DNA of 64,000 nt from Geopseudomonas aromaticivorans (GCF_019097855.1 NZ_JAHRGL010000049.1:99767-163766), one strand, 5' to 3'; shown: positions 27,464-41,840, counted from the first letter of the stretch. The notes: generated from the sequence alone by a model not told the origin. Program-made: numbers and translations.

Positions 27464-28156
27464 ATGCCGCGCCGCCTGTTTCGCCGCTTCGCCAAGATCC
27501 TCCTCTGCTGCCTGGCCGCCAGTGTCCTGCTGGTGCTGCTGCTGCGCTGGCTGCCGCCACCCGGCAGCGCGCTGATGGTCGAACGCAAGGTCGAATCCTG
27601 GATCGACGGCCAGCCGATCGACCTGCAGCGCGACTGGCGCCCGTGGGCGGAACTGCCGGACGACCTCAAGGTGGCGGTGATTGCCGCCGAGGACCAGCGC
27701 TTCGCCGAGCACTGGGGTTTCGACATGACCGCGATCCGCGCCGCCCTGGCGCACAACGAACGCGGCGGCAGCCTGCGCGGTGCCAGCACCCTCAGCCAGC
27801 AGGTGGCCAAGAACCTGTTCCTCTGGTCCGGCCGCAGCTGGCTGCGCAAGGGCCTGGAAGCCTGGTTCACCGTGCTGATCGAGACGCTGTGGCCGAAGCA
27901 GCGCATCCTCGAGGTGTACCTGAACAGCGCCGAATGGGGTACGGGCGTGTTCGGCGCCGAAGCGGCGGCGCAGCATCACTTCGGCAAGGGGGCGCCCTAC
28001 CTGTCGAGCCAGCAGGCCAGCCTGCTGGCCGCCGTGCTGCCCAATCCGCGCGACTGGAGCGCCAGCCGGCCGAGCGGCTACGTGCAGCAGCGCGCCGGCT
28101 GGATCCGCCGGCAGATGCGCCAGCTGGGCGGCAGCCACTACCTCAACCGCCTGTAG
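27464..28156 (+). CDS. mtgA: Monofunctional biosynthetic peptidoglycan transglycosylase
   Basis: 230-residue GT51 glycosyltransferase polymerising lipid II. A membrane anchor (about 10-30) precedes the catalytic domain with [16 protein letters not shown] (catalytic Glu), [16 protein letters not shown] and [13 protein letters not shown]. There is no transpeptidase domain, which is normal for MtgA. The start at 27464 is chosen because the earlier in-frame ATG at 27431 lies in the -10 hexamer. Confidence 0.93.
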   Translation: MPRRLFRRFAKILLCCLAASVLLVLLLRWLPPPGSALMVERKVESWIDGQPIDLQRDWRPWAELPDDLKVAVIAAEDQRFAEHWGFDMTAIRAALAHNERGGSLRGASTLSQQVAKNLFLWSGRSWLRKGLEAWFTVLIETLWPKQRILEVYLNSAEWGTGVFGAEAAAQHHFGKGAPYLSSQQASLLAAVLPNPRDWSASRPSGYVQQRAGWIRRQMRQLGGSHYLNRL

Positions 28157-28226
28157 GCCGCGGGCAACCTCGGCAACCGCGCCGCTCCCGGCGCGGGCCG
28201 GCAAGCGCGGCCGATCAGCGCGCACA

Positions 28227-28258
28227 AAAAAGCCGCATCCGGGGATGCGGCTTTTTTC
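28227..28258. terminator. Strong bidirectional terminator between mtgA and rpoH
   Basis: Stem AAAAAAGCCGCATCC / GGATGCGGCTTTTTT (15 bp) with a two-base loop; poly-U forms on both strands, fitting convergent mtgA and rpoH. Confidence 0.92.
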
Positions 28259-28279
28259 ATGGTGGGCAGCGTCTGCCGA

Positions 28280-29134
<855 letters not shown>

Positions 29135-29166
29135 GGACATCCTCCGAGTTACCGAATCAGCTCATG

Positions 29167-29196
29167 ACTATAGCACTGTGTCGATAAGACTGTGAA
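29167..29196 (-). promoter_or_regulatory. Likely rpoH promoter
   Basis: On the minus strand, TTCACA (29196-29191) and TATAGT (29172-29167) are 18 bases apart; TGC before the -10 gives an extended -10 element. The start codon is about 33 bp downstream. Confidence 0.5.
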
Positions 29197-29222
29197 TGGC
29201 CGTGAAAAGTTCTCTTACACCT

Positions 29223-29258
29223 AAAAAAACCCAATAAAATCAACAGGTTATCACTGGG
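29223..29258 (-). terminator. Terminator of ftsY-ftsE-ftsX overlapping the ftsX stop codon
   Basis: On the minus strand, CCCAGTGA pairs with TTATTGGG (two G-U pairs) and is followed by seven U. The ftsX TGA (29253-29251) lies inside the left arm. Confidence 0.6.
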
Positions 29259-30264
29259 GCTCGAGCTGGCGCAGATGCCGGGCGACCGCCAGCCAGGCGC
29301 CGACCCAGCCCAGCAGCACCGCGCCGACCAGCAGCGACAGGCCGTCTTCGGCCGGCACCCCGGCCAGGGCGAAGTCGCTGCCATACAGACCGGCCAGGCT
29401 CACCACCGACTGGTTCAGCCAGCCCAGGCCGTACTCCAGCAGCCCCCAGGCCAGCACGCCGGCGCCCACCCCATAGAAGGCACCGGCATACAGGAACGGT
29501 CGGCGCACGTAACCGTCGGTGCCGCCGACCAGCTTGATCACCTCGATCTCGGCGCGGCGATTCTCGATGTGCAGGCGGATGGTGTTGCCGATCACCAGCA
29601 GCAGGGCGAGGATCAGCACCACCGCCAGTCCGAAGACGAAGCGATCGCCGAGCTTGAGGATCGCACCGAGACGCTCGACCCACAGCAGGTCGAGCTGCGC
29701 CTGCTCGACCCCCGGCAGCGTTGCCAGGCGCTCGCGCAGGGCCTCCAGGGCGGCCTTGTCGATTTCCTGCGGGGTGACCAGCACCACCGCCGGCAACGGG
29801 TTTTCCGGCAGATCCTTGAGGGCGTCGCCGAGGCCGGAGTGCTGCTGCAGTTGCGCCAGCGCCTGCTCGCGGCCGATCCACTCGGCCTGCAGCACGTCGT
29901 CCATGCCGGCGATCTGCTCGCGCAGGGCCTGGCCCTCGACCTCGGCCACCTCGAGCTTGAGGAACACCGAGATCTGCGCGGCACGCTGCCAGGAGCCGCC
30001 GAGGCGCTCGACGTTGTCCAGCAGCAGCGACAGGCCCATGGGCAGCGACAGGGCGATACCCATCACCAGGCAGGTAAGGAAGCTGCCGAATGGCTGGTGC
30101 ACCAGACGGCGCAGGCTGTCGACCAGGCTGGCGCGGTGGCTTTCCAGGTAGGCGCGCAGCAGGCCGCCCCAGTCGGTGGCCTCGGCCTCCTGCTGCAGGC
30201 GCCGCTGGCGCTGCTCCGGAGAGCCTTCCTCGGCGCCGCGCGGCAGTTGCTTGGTCGCACTCAT
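29251..30264 (-). CDS. ftsX: FtsX, divisome ABC-transporter-like membrane protein
   Basis: 337-residue integral membrane partner of FtsE that couples division to activation of septal hydrolases through EnvC-like factors. A hydrophobic segment near residues 60-82 (FGSFLTCLVMGIALSLPMG) is followed by a large periplasmic loop (about 85-200) and three more segments (about 212-232, 258-280, 305-325). AEIEVIKLVGGTDGYVRRPF is the conserved FtsX turn. The start overlaps the ftsE stop (30264). Confidence 0.96.
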   Translation of the reverse strand: MSATKQLPRGAEEGSPEQRQRRLQQEAEATDWGGLLRAYLESHRASLVDSLRRLVHQPFGSFLTCLVMGIALSLPMGLSLLLDNVERLGGSWQRAAQISVFLKLEVAEVEGQALREQIAGMDDVLQAEWIGREQALAQLQQHSGLGDALKDLPENPLPAVVLVTPQEIDKAALEALRERLATLPGVEQAQLDLLWVERLGAILKLGDRFVFGLAVVLILALLLVIGNTIRLHIENRRAEIEVIKLVGGTDGYVRRPFLYAGAFYGVGAGVLAWGLLEYGLGWLNQSVVSLAGLYGSDFALAGVPAEDGLSLLVGAVLLGWVGAWLAVARHLRQLEPQ

Positions 30265-30932
30265 CAGTCGGGCTCCCCGTCGCCGATCAGGCGACCGCGT
30301 TGCAGGGTCAGCAGGCGATGGCGCATGCGCGCGATCAGGGCAAGGTCATGGCTGGCGATCAGCACGGTGGTCCCCAGACGGTTGATGTCCTCGAACACGC
30401 CCATGATCTCGGCGGCCAGCCGCGGGTCGAGGTTGCCGGTCGGCTCGTCGGCCAGCAACAGCGCCGGCTGGTGCACCACCGCGCGGGCGATGCCGACGCG
30501 CTGCTGCTGGCCACTCGACAGGTCGGCGGGCAGCAGTTCGCCCATGTCCTTCAGTGACACCCGCTCCAGCGCCTCGCTCACCCGCCGCTCGATCTCCGCG
30601 CGCGGCAGACCGAGGATCTGCAGCGGCAGAGCGACGTTGGCGAACACGCTGCGGTCGAACAGCAGGTGATGGTTCTGGAACACCACGCCGATCTGCCGGC
30701 GCACGAAGGGGATCTGCGCGTTGCTGATCTCGCCCAGATCCTGGCCGGCCAACAGCAGCTTGCCGCTGGTCGGCCGCTCCAGCGCCAGCAGCAGGCGCAG
30801 CAGGGTGCTCTTGCCGGCACCGGAGTGGCCGGTGACGAACAGGAACTCGCCACGCCGGGCCCGGAAACTCAGCTCGTGCAGGCCGACGTGGCCATTGGCA
30901 TAACGCTTGCCCACCTGCTCGAAACGGATCAT
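30264..30932 (-). CDS. ftsE: FtsE, divisome ATP-binding protein
   Basis: 222-residue ABC ATPase. Walker A GHSGAGKST is at residues 35-43, the signature is LSSGQQQRVGIARA and Walker B/LLADEPTGNLDPRL follows. It pairs with FtsX at the inner membrane. The start [14 protein letters not shown] overlaps the end of ftsY by four bases. Confidence 0.97.
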   Translation of the reverse strand: MIRFEQVGKRYANGHVGLHELSFRARRGEFLFVTGHSGAGKSTLLRLLLALERPTSGKLLLAGQDLGEISNAQIPFVRRQIGVVFQNHHLLFDRSVFANVALPLQILGLPRAEIERRVSEALERVSLKDMGELLPADLSSGQQQRVGIARAVVHQPALLLADEPTGNLDPRLAAEIMGVFEDINRLGTTVLIASHDLALIARMRHRLLTLQRGRLIGDGEPD

Positions 30933-32218
30933 GCGGACTCCTGTCCTGCGAAAAGTGCGCGTACGAAGGCATCGGCCTCGAACGGACGCAGATCGTCGAT
31001 GCCCTCGCCGACGCCGATGTAGCGGATCGGCGTCGGCATCTGCTTGGCCAGGGCGAAGATCACCCCGCCCTTGGCGGTGCCGTCCAGCTTGGTCAGTACC
31101 AGGCCGCTGAGGTTGACCGCCTGGTGGAACAGCCGCGCCTGGCTGAGGGCGTTCTGCCCGGTGCCGGCGTCCAGCACCAGCAGGGTCTCGTGCGGCGCGC
31201 TGTCGTCGAGCTTGCCGATCACCCGACGGACCTTCTTCAGCTCCTCCATCAGGTTGTCCTTGGTGTGCAGGCGGCCGGCGGTGTCGGCGATCAGCACGTC
31301 GATGCCGCGCGCCTGGGCGGCCTGCACCGCATCGAAGATTACCGAGGCGGAGTCGGCGCCGGTGTGCTGGGCGATCACCGGGATCCTGTTGCGCTCGCCC
31401 CATACCTGCAGCTGCTCGACCGCGGCGGCGCGGAAGGTGTCGCCGGCGGCGAGCATGACCTTCTTGCCCTCGTCCTGCAGCTTCTTGGCCAGCTTGCCGA
31501 TGGTGGTGGTCTTGCCGGCGCCGTTCACGCCGACCACCAGGATCACGTAGGGCTTGCCGGCGGACGCGATCACCAGCGGCTGCTCGACCGGACGCAGGAT
31601 CGCGGCCAGCTCTTCCTGCAGCGCCTTGTACAGCGCGTCGCTGTCGGCCAGTTCCTTGCGCGACACGCGCCTGGTGAGGTTCTGCATGATCGCGGTGGTC
31701 GCCTCGACGCCGACGTCGGCGGTGAGCAGGCGGGTTTCCAGCTCGTCGAGCAGGTCGTCGTCGATGGCCTTCTTGCCGAGGAACAGGCTGGCCATGCCCT
31801 CGCCGATGCTGGCGCTGGTCTTGGCCAGGCCCTGGCGCAGGCGGGCGAAGAAGCCCAGCTTGGCCGGCTTCTCTTCGGCGGCAGCCGGGACCGCAGCAGC
31901 GACCGGCTCGGGGACCTCGACGGGGACGGCCACCTGCGGCGCAGGCGCCGTCTCGACCACGGCGGCGGGCGGTGCGGCGACCACCGGCGCGACAGGCTCC
32001 TCGGCCACCGGCAGCGGCTCGGCGCGCACGGCTTGCTCGACCTCGACGGCGGCGGCCAGCGGTTCGGCCGGCGGGGCGACGGCGGGCGACACCGGCTCGG
32101 GCTCGACGGCGACGGGCTGTTCGACGACCTCAGGCTGCGCTTTTTTGCGGAACCAGCCGAACAGGCCTTTCTTTTCTCCGCTATCCGGAGTCTTCTTGTC
32201 GTCTTTGGAACCAAACAT
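30929..32218 (-). CDS. ftsY: FtsY, signal recognition particle receptor
   Basis: 429-residue SRP GTPase that docks ribosome-SRP complexes to the membrane. The N-terminus ([20 protein letters not shown]) carries a positively charged lipid-binding helix; an acidic, Ala/Pro/Glu/Val-rich A domain spans about 20-130. The NG domain has [46 protein letters not shown] and [11 protein letters not shown]. First gene of the ftsY-ftsE-ftsX operon. The longer frame to 32419 crosses the divergent spacer and is rejected. Confidence 0.97.
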   Translation of the reverse strand: MFGSKDDKKTPDSGEKKGLFGWFRKKAQPEVVEQPVAVEPEPVSPAVAPPAEPLAAAVEVEQAVRAEPLPVAEEPVAPVVAAPPAAVVETAPAPQVAVPVEVPEPVAAAVPAAAEEKPAKLGFFARLRQGLAKTSASIGEGMASLFLGKKAIDDDLLDELETRLLTADVGVEATTAIMQNLTRRVSRKELADSDALYKALQEELAAILRPVEQPLVIASAGKPYVILVVGVNGAGKTTTIGKLAKKLQDEGKKVMLAAGDTFRAAAVEQLQVWGERNRIPVIAQHTGADSASVIFDAVQAAQARGIDVLIADTAGRLHTKDNLMEELKKVRRVIGKLDDSAPHETLLVLDAGTGQNALSQARLFHQAVNLSGLVLTKLDGTAKGGVIFALAKQMPTPIRYIGVGEGIDDLRPFEADAFVRALFAGQESA

Positions 32219-32342
32219 GACGGCTTGTATCTCAAGTGAGCGGCTGCGCACTGACGTGGCCGCCAGAAAATCGGTTGGGTATCCTAGCACCTCCTCGCCC
32301 GCCGGCGCCAAAACCGGCCGGCAGTCTGACAGGTCACTATTC

Positions 32343-33722
32343 ATGAATGCATTCGCGCGCCGCGCCGCCAGCCTGCTGCTGGGCGTCATCTGCCTGCCGC
32401 TGAGCGCCTTCGCCAGCACTGGCCAGCCGACTCACGAGTTCAAGCTCGACAATGGCCTCAAGGTCATCGTGCGCGAGGACCATCGCGCGCCGGTGGTGGT
32501 CTCTCAGCTCTGGTACCGCATCGGCTCCAGCTACGAACGGCCTGGCTTCACCGGCCTGTCCCACGCCCTCGAGCACATGATGTTCAAGGGCAGCGCCAAG
32601 CTCGGCCCCGGCGAATCCTCGCGCATCCTGCGCGAGCTGGGCGCCGAGGAGAACGCCTTCACCAGCGACGACTACACCGCCTACTACCAGGTGCTGGCGC
32701 GTGATCGCCTGGAAATCGCCCTGGAGATGGAGGCCGACCGCCTGGCCGGTCTGCGCCTGCCTGCCGACGAGTTCGCCCGCGAGATCGAGGTGATCAAGGA
32801 GGAGCGCCGCCTGCGCACCGAGGACAACCCCTCGTCGCTGGCCTGGGAGCGCTTCAAAACCGCCGCCTTCCCCGCCACCGGCTACCGCACGCCGACCATC
32901 GGCTGGATGGCCGACCTCGAGCGTATGACGGTGGACGACCTGCGCGTCTGGCACAACGACTGGTACAGCCCGAACAATGCCGTCCTGGTGGTGGTCGGCG
33001 ACGTCAGCGCCGACGAGGTGAAGACCCTCGCCCAGCGCCACTTCGCCGCCATCCCGGCGCGTCCGCTGCCGGCGGCCAGGGCGCCGCTGGAGCTGCCGGC
33101 GCTCGGTGAGCGGCGGCTGACCCTCAAGGTCAAGACCCAGCTGCCCAGCCTGCTGATGGGCTTCAACGTGCCCGGCCTGGCCAGTGCCGACAACCCGCGC
33201 GAGGTGCAGGCCCTGCGCCTGATCGCCGCCCTGCTCGACGGCGGCTACAGCGCCCGCCTGGCCACCCGCCTGGAGCGCGAGCAGGAGCTGGTTAGCGGCG
33301 CCTCGGCGTCCTACGACCCCTTCACCCGCGGCGACAGCCTGTTCGTCCTCTCCGCGCGCCCCAACGTGCAGCAGGGCAAGACCCTCGCCCAGGTCGAGGC
33401 CGGCCTCTGGCACGAGCTGGAGACCCTCAAGACCCAGGCTCCGAGCGCCGAGGAAGTGGCGCGGGTGCAGGCCCAGGTGATCGCCGGGCTGGTCTACGAG
33501 CGCGACTCCATCGCCAGCCAGGCCACCAGCATCGGCCAGCTGGAAACCGTCGGCCTGTCCTGGCAGCTGCTCGACCAGGACCTCGAAGCCCTCAAGGCGG
33601 TGACCCCCGCCGACATCCAGGGCGCCGCCCAGCGCCTGTTCCAGCGCGAACGCCTGACCGTGGCGCAGGTGCTGCCGCAGGACAGTGCCGCGCCGCTCGC
33701 CCGGGAGACCCGCCATGAATAA
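32343..33722 (+). CDS. M16 family zinc metallopeptidase, catalytic member
   Basis: 459-residue exported protease: signal peptide about 1-25 (LLLGVICLPLSAFAST), then an M16 domain with the inverted zinc motif HALEH at residues 74-78 and a third ligand Glu in REIEVIKEERR. The second M16 domain follows. Homologues act as a heterodimer with the next gene's product. The divergent spacer to ftsY (124 bp) contains TATCCT near 32280 as a possible -10. In P. aeruginosa the pair lies in the same position next to ftsY. Confidence 0.93.
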   Translation: MNAFARRAASLLLGVICLPLSAFASTGQPTHEFKLDNGLKVIVREDHRAPVVVSQLWYRIGSSYERPGFTGLSHALEHMMFKGSAKLGPGESSRILRELGAEENAFTSDDYTAYYQVLARDRLEIALEMEADRLAGLRLPADEFAREIEVIKEERRLRTEDNPSSLAWERFKTAAFPATGYRTPTIGWMADLERMTVDDLRVWHNDWYSPNNAVLVVVGDVSADEVKTLAQRHFAAIPARPLPAARAPLELPALGERRLTLKVKTQLPSLLMGFNVPGLASADNPREVQALRLIAALLDGGYSARLATRLEREQELVSGASASYDPFTRGDSLFVLSARPNVQQGKTLAQVEAGLWHELETLKTQAPSAEEVARVQAQVIAGLVYERDSIASQATSIGQLETVGLSWQLLDQDLEALKAVTPADIQGAAQRLFQRERLTVAQVLPQDSAAPLARETRHE

Positions 33723-35220
33723 GCGCCACCTGCTGCTGCTCGCCGCGCTGCTGAGCCTGCTCGGCCTGCTGCTGTTCATCAGCCGTCCGGCGGCCGAGTC
33801 GGACAACCCGCCCTCCGCACCGGCGACGCCGGCTGCCGTCAGCAGCGCCGCACCGGCCAGCACGGCGCCGATCGCCTCGCTGGCCAAGCTCGACGGCCAG
33901 GCCCCGGCCCGGCGCGCCCTGGACATCCAGCGCTGGACCACCGCCGAAGGCGCCCGCGTGCTGTTCGTCGAGGCCCGCGAGCTGCCGATGTTCGACCTGC
34001 GCCTGACCTTCGCCGCCGGCAGCAGCCAGGACGGCGCCACCCCCGGCCTGGCCATGCTGACCAACTCCATGCTCAACGAGGGCATCGCCGACCAGGACAC
34101 CACGGCCATCGCCGCCGGCTTCGAGAGCCTCGGCGCCGGCTTCGGCAACGGCGCCTACCGCGACATGGCGGTGGCCTCGCTGCGCAGCCTGTCGGCGGCC
34201 GAGCTGCGCACGCCGGCGCTGGACCTGTTCGCCCGGGTGGTCGGCGCGCCGACCTTCCCCGACGCCGCGCTGGCACGAATGAAGAACCAGCTGCTCTCCG
34301 GCTTCGAGCTGCAGAAGCAGAACCCCGGCAAGCTGGCCAGCATCGCCCTGTTCCAGCAGCTGTACGGCCGGCATCCCTACGCCCAGCCGAGCGACGGCAC
34401 CGCGCAGAGCGTGCCGGCGATCAGCCGCGAACAGCTGGCCGCCTTCCATGCCCGCGCCTACGCCGCCGGCAATGCGGTGATCGCCCTGGTCGGCGACCTG
34501 TCGCGCAGCGAAGCCGAGGCCATCGCCGCCCAGCTGTCCGCCAGCCTGCCCAAGGGCGCGGCGCTACCCGCTCCGGCGGCGCCCGCCGCACCGGCCGCCG
34601 GTCGCCAGCACATTGAGTTCCCCTCGCAGCAGACCCACCTGATGCTGGCCCAGCTGGGCATCGACCGCCGCGATCCGGACTATGCCGCGCTCTACGTCGG
34701 CAACCAGATCCTCGGCGGCGGCGGCTTCGGCACCCGCCTGATGGAGGAGGTGCGCGAGAAGCGCGGCCTGACCTATGGCATCTACTCCGCCTTCAGTCCG
34801 ATGCAGGTGGCCGGGCCGTTCATGATCAACGTGCAGACCCGCGCCGAACTCAGCGAGGCCACCCTCGAGCTGGTGCGTTCGCTGGTGCGCGACTTCATCG
34901 CCAGCGGGCCGACCGCGAAGGAATTGAGCCAGGTCCAGCGCGAGCTGGCCGGCAGCTTCCCGCTGTCCACCGCCAGCAACGCCGACATCGTCGGCCAGCT
35001 CGGCGCCATCGGCTTCTACGACCTGCCGAGCACCCAGCTCGAGGACTTCATGAACCAGGTGCAGCAGCTCAGCGTCGAGCAGGTGCGCGCGGCCATGGCC
35101 CGCCACCTCGACCCCGACGCCTTCGTGGTGGTCAGCAGCGGCCCCACGGTCGCCCAGCAACCGCTGCCGCCCCCTGTCGAACGCCCCGCCGCGCAGACCG
35201 CCGGCGTACCGGAGCACTGA
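33715..35220 (+). CDS. M16 family protein, non-catalytic partner
   Basis: 501-residue protein with a single N-terminal membrane anchor or uncleaved signal (LLLLAALLSLLGLLLFIS) and an Ala/Pro-rich linker to about residue 65. The M16 fold lacks the zinc motif: the region aligned with HxxEH reads LTNSMLNEG (about 115-123). The partner-type substrate arms GGGGFGTRLMEEVREKRGL and YGIYSAF are retained. Such inactive M16 subunits assist an active one; here the genes overlap by eight bases (ATGAATAA), fitting a heterodimer. Confidence 0.92.
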   Translation: MNKRHLLLLAALLSLLGLLLFISRPAAESDNPPSAPATPAAVSSAAPASTAPIASLAKLDGQAPARRALDIQRWTTAEGARVLFVEARELPMFDLRLTFAAGSSQDGATPGLAMLTNSMLNEGIADQDTTAIAAGFESLGAGFGNGAYRDMAVASLRSLSAAELRTPALDLFARVVGAPTFPDAALARMKNQLLSGFELQKQNPGKLASIALFQQLYGRHPYAQPSDGTAQSVPAISREQLAAFHARAYAAGNAVIALVGDLSRSEAEAIAAQLSASLPKGAALPAPAAPAAPAAGRQHIEFPSQQTHLMLAQLGIDRRDPDYAALYVGNQILGGGGFGTRLMEEVREKRGLTYGIYSAFSPMQVAGPFMINVQTRAELSEATLELVRSLVRDFIASGPTAKELSQVQRELAGSFPLSTASNADIVGQLGAIGFYDLPSTQLEDFMNQVQQLSVEQVRAAMARHLDPDAFVVVSSGPTVAQQPLPPPVERPAAQTAGVPEH

Positions 35221-35834
35221 TGGCCCGTACCCCTAGCAAATCCACCCGCACCCCGGCGGCCTCCCAGGGCCAGCTGCGCATCATCGGTGGCGACTGGCGC
35301 TCGCGCCGCCTGAGCTTTCCCGACGCCCCCGGCCTGCGCCCGACGCCGGACCGGGTGCGCGAGACCCTGTTCAACTGGCTCGCCCCTTACGTCGAGGGCG
35401 CCCGCGTGCTCGACCCCTTCGCCGGCAGCGGCGCCCTGCTGCTGGAAGCCCTGTCGCGCGGCGCCAGCCGCGGCCTGGCGCTGGAACTGAACCCGAGCGC
35501 CGTTGCCGCCCTGCGCGGCAACCTCGAGCTGCTGCGCGCCGGCAACGCCGAAGTGCGCCAGGCCGACGCCCTGCAGCAGCTGCAGAGCGCGGCCGCCGAG
35601 CCCTTCGACCTGGTGTTCCTCGACCCGCCGTTCCACCAGGAGCTGCTCGCCCCGGCCTGCCAGCTGCTCGAAGCGCGCGGCTGGCTGACCGAGCGCGCCT
35701 GGATCTATACGGAAAGCGAGAACGCGCCCTCCAGCCTCGGCCTGCCGGGCAACTGGCGGCTGCACCGCGAGAAGCACACCGGTCAGGTGCACTACGCGCT
35801 GTGGCAGCGCCAGGCCATGACCGTCGACGCCTGA
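35220..35834 (+). CDS. rsmD: RsmD, 16S rRNA (guanine966-N2)-methyltransferase
   Basis: 204-residue SAM methyltransferase. IIGGDWRSRRLSFPDAPGLR is the N-terminal RNA-binding element, VLDPFAGSGALLLEALSRGA is motif I and LVFLDPPFHQ is the catalytic DPPF. The start shares one base with the M16 stop (TGATGG). It probably comes at the end of the peptidase operon. Confidence 0.94.
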   Translation: MARTPSKSTRTPAASQGQLRIIGGDWRSRRLSFPDAPGLRPTPDRVRETLFNWLAPYVEGARVLDPFAGSGALLLEALSRGASRGLALELNPSAVAALRGNLELLRAGNAEVRQADALQQLQSAAAEPFDLVFLDPPFHQELLAPACQLLEARGWLTERAWIYTESENAPSSLGLPGNWRLHREKHTGQVHYALWQRQAMTVDA

Positions 35835-36029
35835 GCGCGCTACAATAGCGGGCGTGTTGCCAGGGGACGGCGACACCCTCGAATCCCGTCGGCCACGCCA
35901 CGCCTGTCCCCGGCCCTCACACGGCAAACTGCCAAGCCCGTCACATGACGAGCAGCAAGGCAGTGCTGGCGCTGCTGCGCACACAATTAGAAAAATCGCC
36001 CCGTCCGCTCCCCGGACAAGGAGCTCTGC

Positions 36030-39745
<3,716 letters not shown>

Positions 39746-39761
39746 TCTCCGCTGGCTGATC

Positions 39762-39799
39762 ACAACGCCGGCCATCCCGCGAGGGGTGGCCGGCGTTGT
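39762..39799. terminator. Bidirectional terminator after fdx
   Basis: 13-bp stem ACAACGCCGGCCA / TGGCCGGCGTTGT, twelve-base loop, then CGTTTCT. Lies between convergent genes. Confidence 0.75.
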
Positions 39800-39804
39800 C
39801 GTTT

Positions 39805-41682
39805 CTACTCCAGCTGGATCAGCGGCGCCTCGTCGCCGCTGCGGAAGGGCAGCTGCGGCATGATCTCGTGGGCGTCGCCCAGCCCCAGCAGCAGCACGTT
39901 GCGCAGGCTCTGGCCGATGCGGCTGGCATAGCCCAGATCGTTCATCAGCGAGCCGGCGCGCAGGCCGTCCAGACGCTGCTCGCGCACCGCGGCGAACAGC
40001 CGCTCGCGGAACGCCGCGTCGAAGTTGGCCGCCTGGGTGTCGAACACCTCCAGACGCGCCCTGAGCGCTTCGGCCGGCAGATCCAGCAGGCTGATCGCAC
40101 GCATCTCGCGCAACACCCAGAGCAACTGGCGGCGCAGGTCGGCATAGGCCGCGCTGACCGCCGGTTCGCCGTTGGTCAGCAGGCGGCTGAGATTCTTCTG
40201 CAGGTGCTTGGCATCCTTCACCGCATCCACCAGCTGCAGCGCCACCAGCTGGCTGGCCATCCAGGCACGGCTGTGCGCCGCGTCCAGATTGACCTCCAGG
40301 CGCCCCATGTAGCTCAGCAGGTCGCCGTACACCCCCTTGATATGCCGCTGGTACAGCTGCTCGGCATCCAGCGCGCGCCCGGCCGTCTGCGCCGAGGCCT
40401 GCAGCAGCGCCTCGTCGATCTGCACGCTGCGCAGCTGGTCGACCGGCAGGTACAGGGCGTGGCAGATCACCTCCAGGCTCAGCCGTGCCAGGTGCTGCAG
40501 CTCGCGGGCCACCGCCTGCACCGCAGCGCCGGCCGAACCCAGCGCGCTCTCGTCGAGGTAGCGGGCCCGGGTCTGCGGCAGCTCCGGTGGCGCATGGCCA
40601 TTGCTCACCTCGGCGATCAGCACGCGGGGCTCGGCCACCTCGGGCAGCAGGCGCTCCAGCCAGATGGCCAGACGGCCATGCCAGGGCAGGAACAGCAGCA
40701 GGCCCAAACCGTTGAACAGGGTATGGAACAGCGCCAGCTCGAACACGCCGCCACCGCCCAGACCAAGCCTGACGGCAGCCTGGCTGGTCAAGGCGGTCAG
40801 CGGCCCCAGCAGCAAGAGGGTGAGTACCGCCGTGCAGCCGTTGAACAGCACATGGGCGAGGGCCAGACGCTTGCCGGCACGCGCGCCGCCGAGCGAACCG
40901 AGCACCGCCGTGACGGTGCTGCCGACATTGGCGCCGATGGCCAGCGCGAAGGCCTGCTCGAGGCCGATCTGGCCGCTGGCCAGCGCGGTCAGGGTCAACA
41001 TCAGGCTGGCGTGACTGGACTGCACCACCGCGGTCACCAGCAGGCCGACACCGGCGAACAGCAGCGCGCCCAGCAGGCCGGGCAACGCGATCTGCGCCGG
41101 GTCCAGCCATTCGCCGGCATCGCTGAAGCCATCCTTCATCAGGTCGATGCCGAGGAACAGGAAGCACACGCCGAGCAGCACGCGGCCGGCGCCCTTGGAC
41201 TTAGGCCCGTTGAAGCCGAGCAGAATGCCGAATACCGCCAGCGGCAGGGCCATGGCGCCGAGGCTGGCGCTCTGGCCGACCCAGGCCAGCAGCCAGATGC
41301 CGCTGGTGGTGCCGAGGTTGGCGCCGAAGACGATGCACAACCCAGCGGCCAGACCGATCAGGCCAGTACCGAGGAAGGCGATGGTCAGCAGCGACACCAA
41401 GGTGCTCGACTGCAGCATGATCGTGGCGAGAATGCCGAAGCTCAGGCTCTTCCAGGCCCGGTCGGTGGCCTTGCCGAGGAAGCGCTCCAACTCGCTGCCG
41501 GCCAGCAGGCGCAACCCCTCCTCCAGGCACTGCATGCCGAACAGGAACAGGGCCAGCCCACCGGCCAGCCGCGCCCACCCCGGACTGAACCAGAACGACG
41601 CGGCCAGCACCAAGGCCAGCAGCCACATCAGCAACGCGTTAGCGGAATTTCTGGACAAGACTCCCCCCGGAGCAGTGTGCAC
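39805..41682 (-). CDS. Na/Pi cotransporter family protein with PhoU-like tail
   Basis: About 625 residues. The two QSS repeats of the Na/Pi-cotransporter family are visible (TIMLQSSTLVSLLTIAFLGT and AVVQSSHASLMLTLTALAS), each in a membrane bundle, plus GANLGTTSGIWL and GANVGSTVTAVL. From about residue 370 a helical PhoU-like domain follows. Substrate is presumed phosphate with sodium; direction of transport is not certain. Start uncertain: GTG at 41682 is the longest, TTG at 41658 and ATG at 41628 (MWLLALV) are alternatives. Confidence 0.87.
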   Translation of the reverse strand: MHTAPGGVLSRNSANALLMWLLALVLAASFWFSPGWARLAGGLALFLFGMQCLEEGLRLLAGSELERFLGKATDRAWKSLSFGILATIMLQSSTLVSLLTIAFLGTGLIGLAAGLCIVFGANLGTTSGIWLLAWVGQSASLGAMALPLAVFGILLGFNGPKSKGAGRVLLGVCFLFLGIDLMKDGFSDAGEWLDPAQIALPGLLGALLFAGVGLLVTAVVQSSHASLMLTLTALASGQIGLEQAFALAIGANVGSTVTAVLGSLGGARAGKRLALAHVLFNGCTAVLTLLLLGPLTALTSQAAVRLGLGGGGVFELALFHTLFNGLGLLLFLPWHGRLAIWLERLLPEVAEPRVLIAEVSNGHAPPELPQTRARYLDESALGSAGAAVQAVARELQHLARLSLEVICHALYLPVDQLRSVQIDEALLQASAQTAGRALDAEQLYQRHIKGVYGDLLSYMGRLEVNLDAAHSRAWMASQLVALQLVDAVKDAKHLQKNLSRLLTNGEPAVSAAYADLRRQLLWVLREMRAISLLDLPAEALRARLEVFDTQAANFDAAFRERLFAAVREQRLDGLRAGSLMNDLGYASRIGQSLRNVLLLGLGDAHEIMPQLPFRSGDEAPLIQLE

Positions 41683-41808
41683 TCGGCACGTTCAGGCAAT
41701 GGCCGTGCGCAACACCGCCAAGCGGGCAGCAGTGTGGCAGCAGCGTGACTACCCCATGGCAATCGCGTGGCAATTCTGCCCGAAAGTAGCGCGGGAGGGG
41801 GGATGGGG

Positions 41809-41834
41809 AAAGGGCGTCCGGACGGACACCCTTT
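41809..41834 (-). terminator. Hairpin downstream of the small exported protein
   Basis: On the minus strand AAAGGGTGTCC pairs with GGACGCCCTTT with one T-G wobble and a four-base loop. No T-tract follows, so it may be a weak or Rho-linked terminator. The remaining spacer up to 41682 shows nothing I recognise. Confidence 0.4.
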
Positions 41835-41840
41835 GCAGAC

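Noticed and set aside
25769-28225. 818-residue frame extending thiG upstream as a fusion
   Set aside because: It reads through thiS and DUF423 in another frame; thiG has its own ATG and ribosome-binding site at 26566.
29138-29140. First ATG as the rpoH start
   Set aside because: GGAGG touches it directly, whereas the ATG at 29134 has correct spacing and gives the known length.
31554-33722. 722-residue extension of the first M16 protein
   Set aside because: The extra part is antisense to ftsY; the signal peptide starts at 32343.
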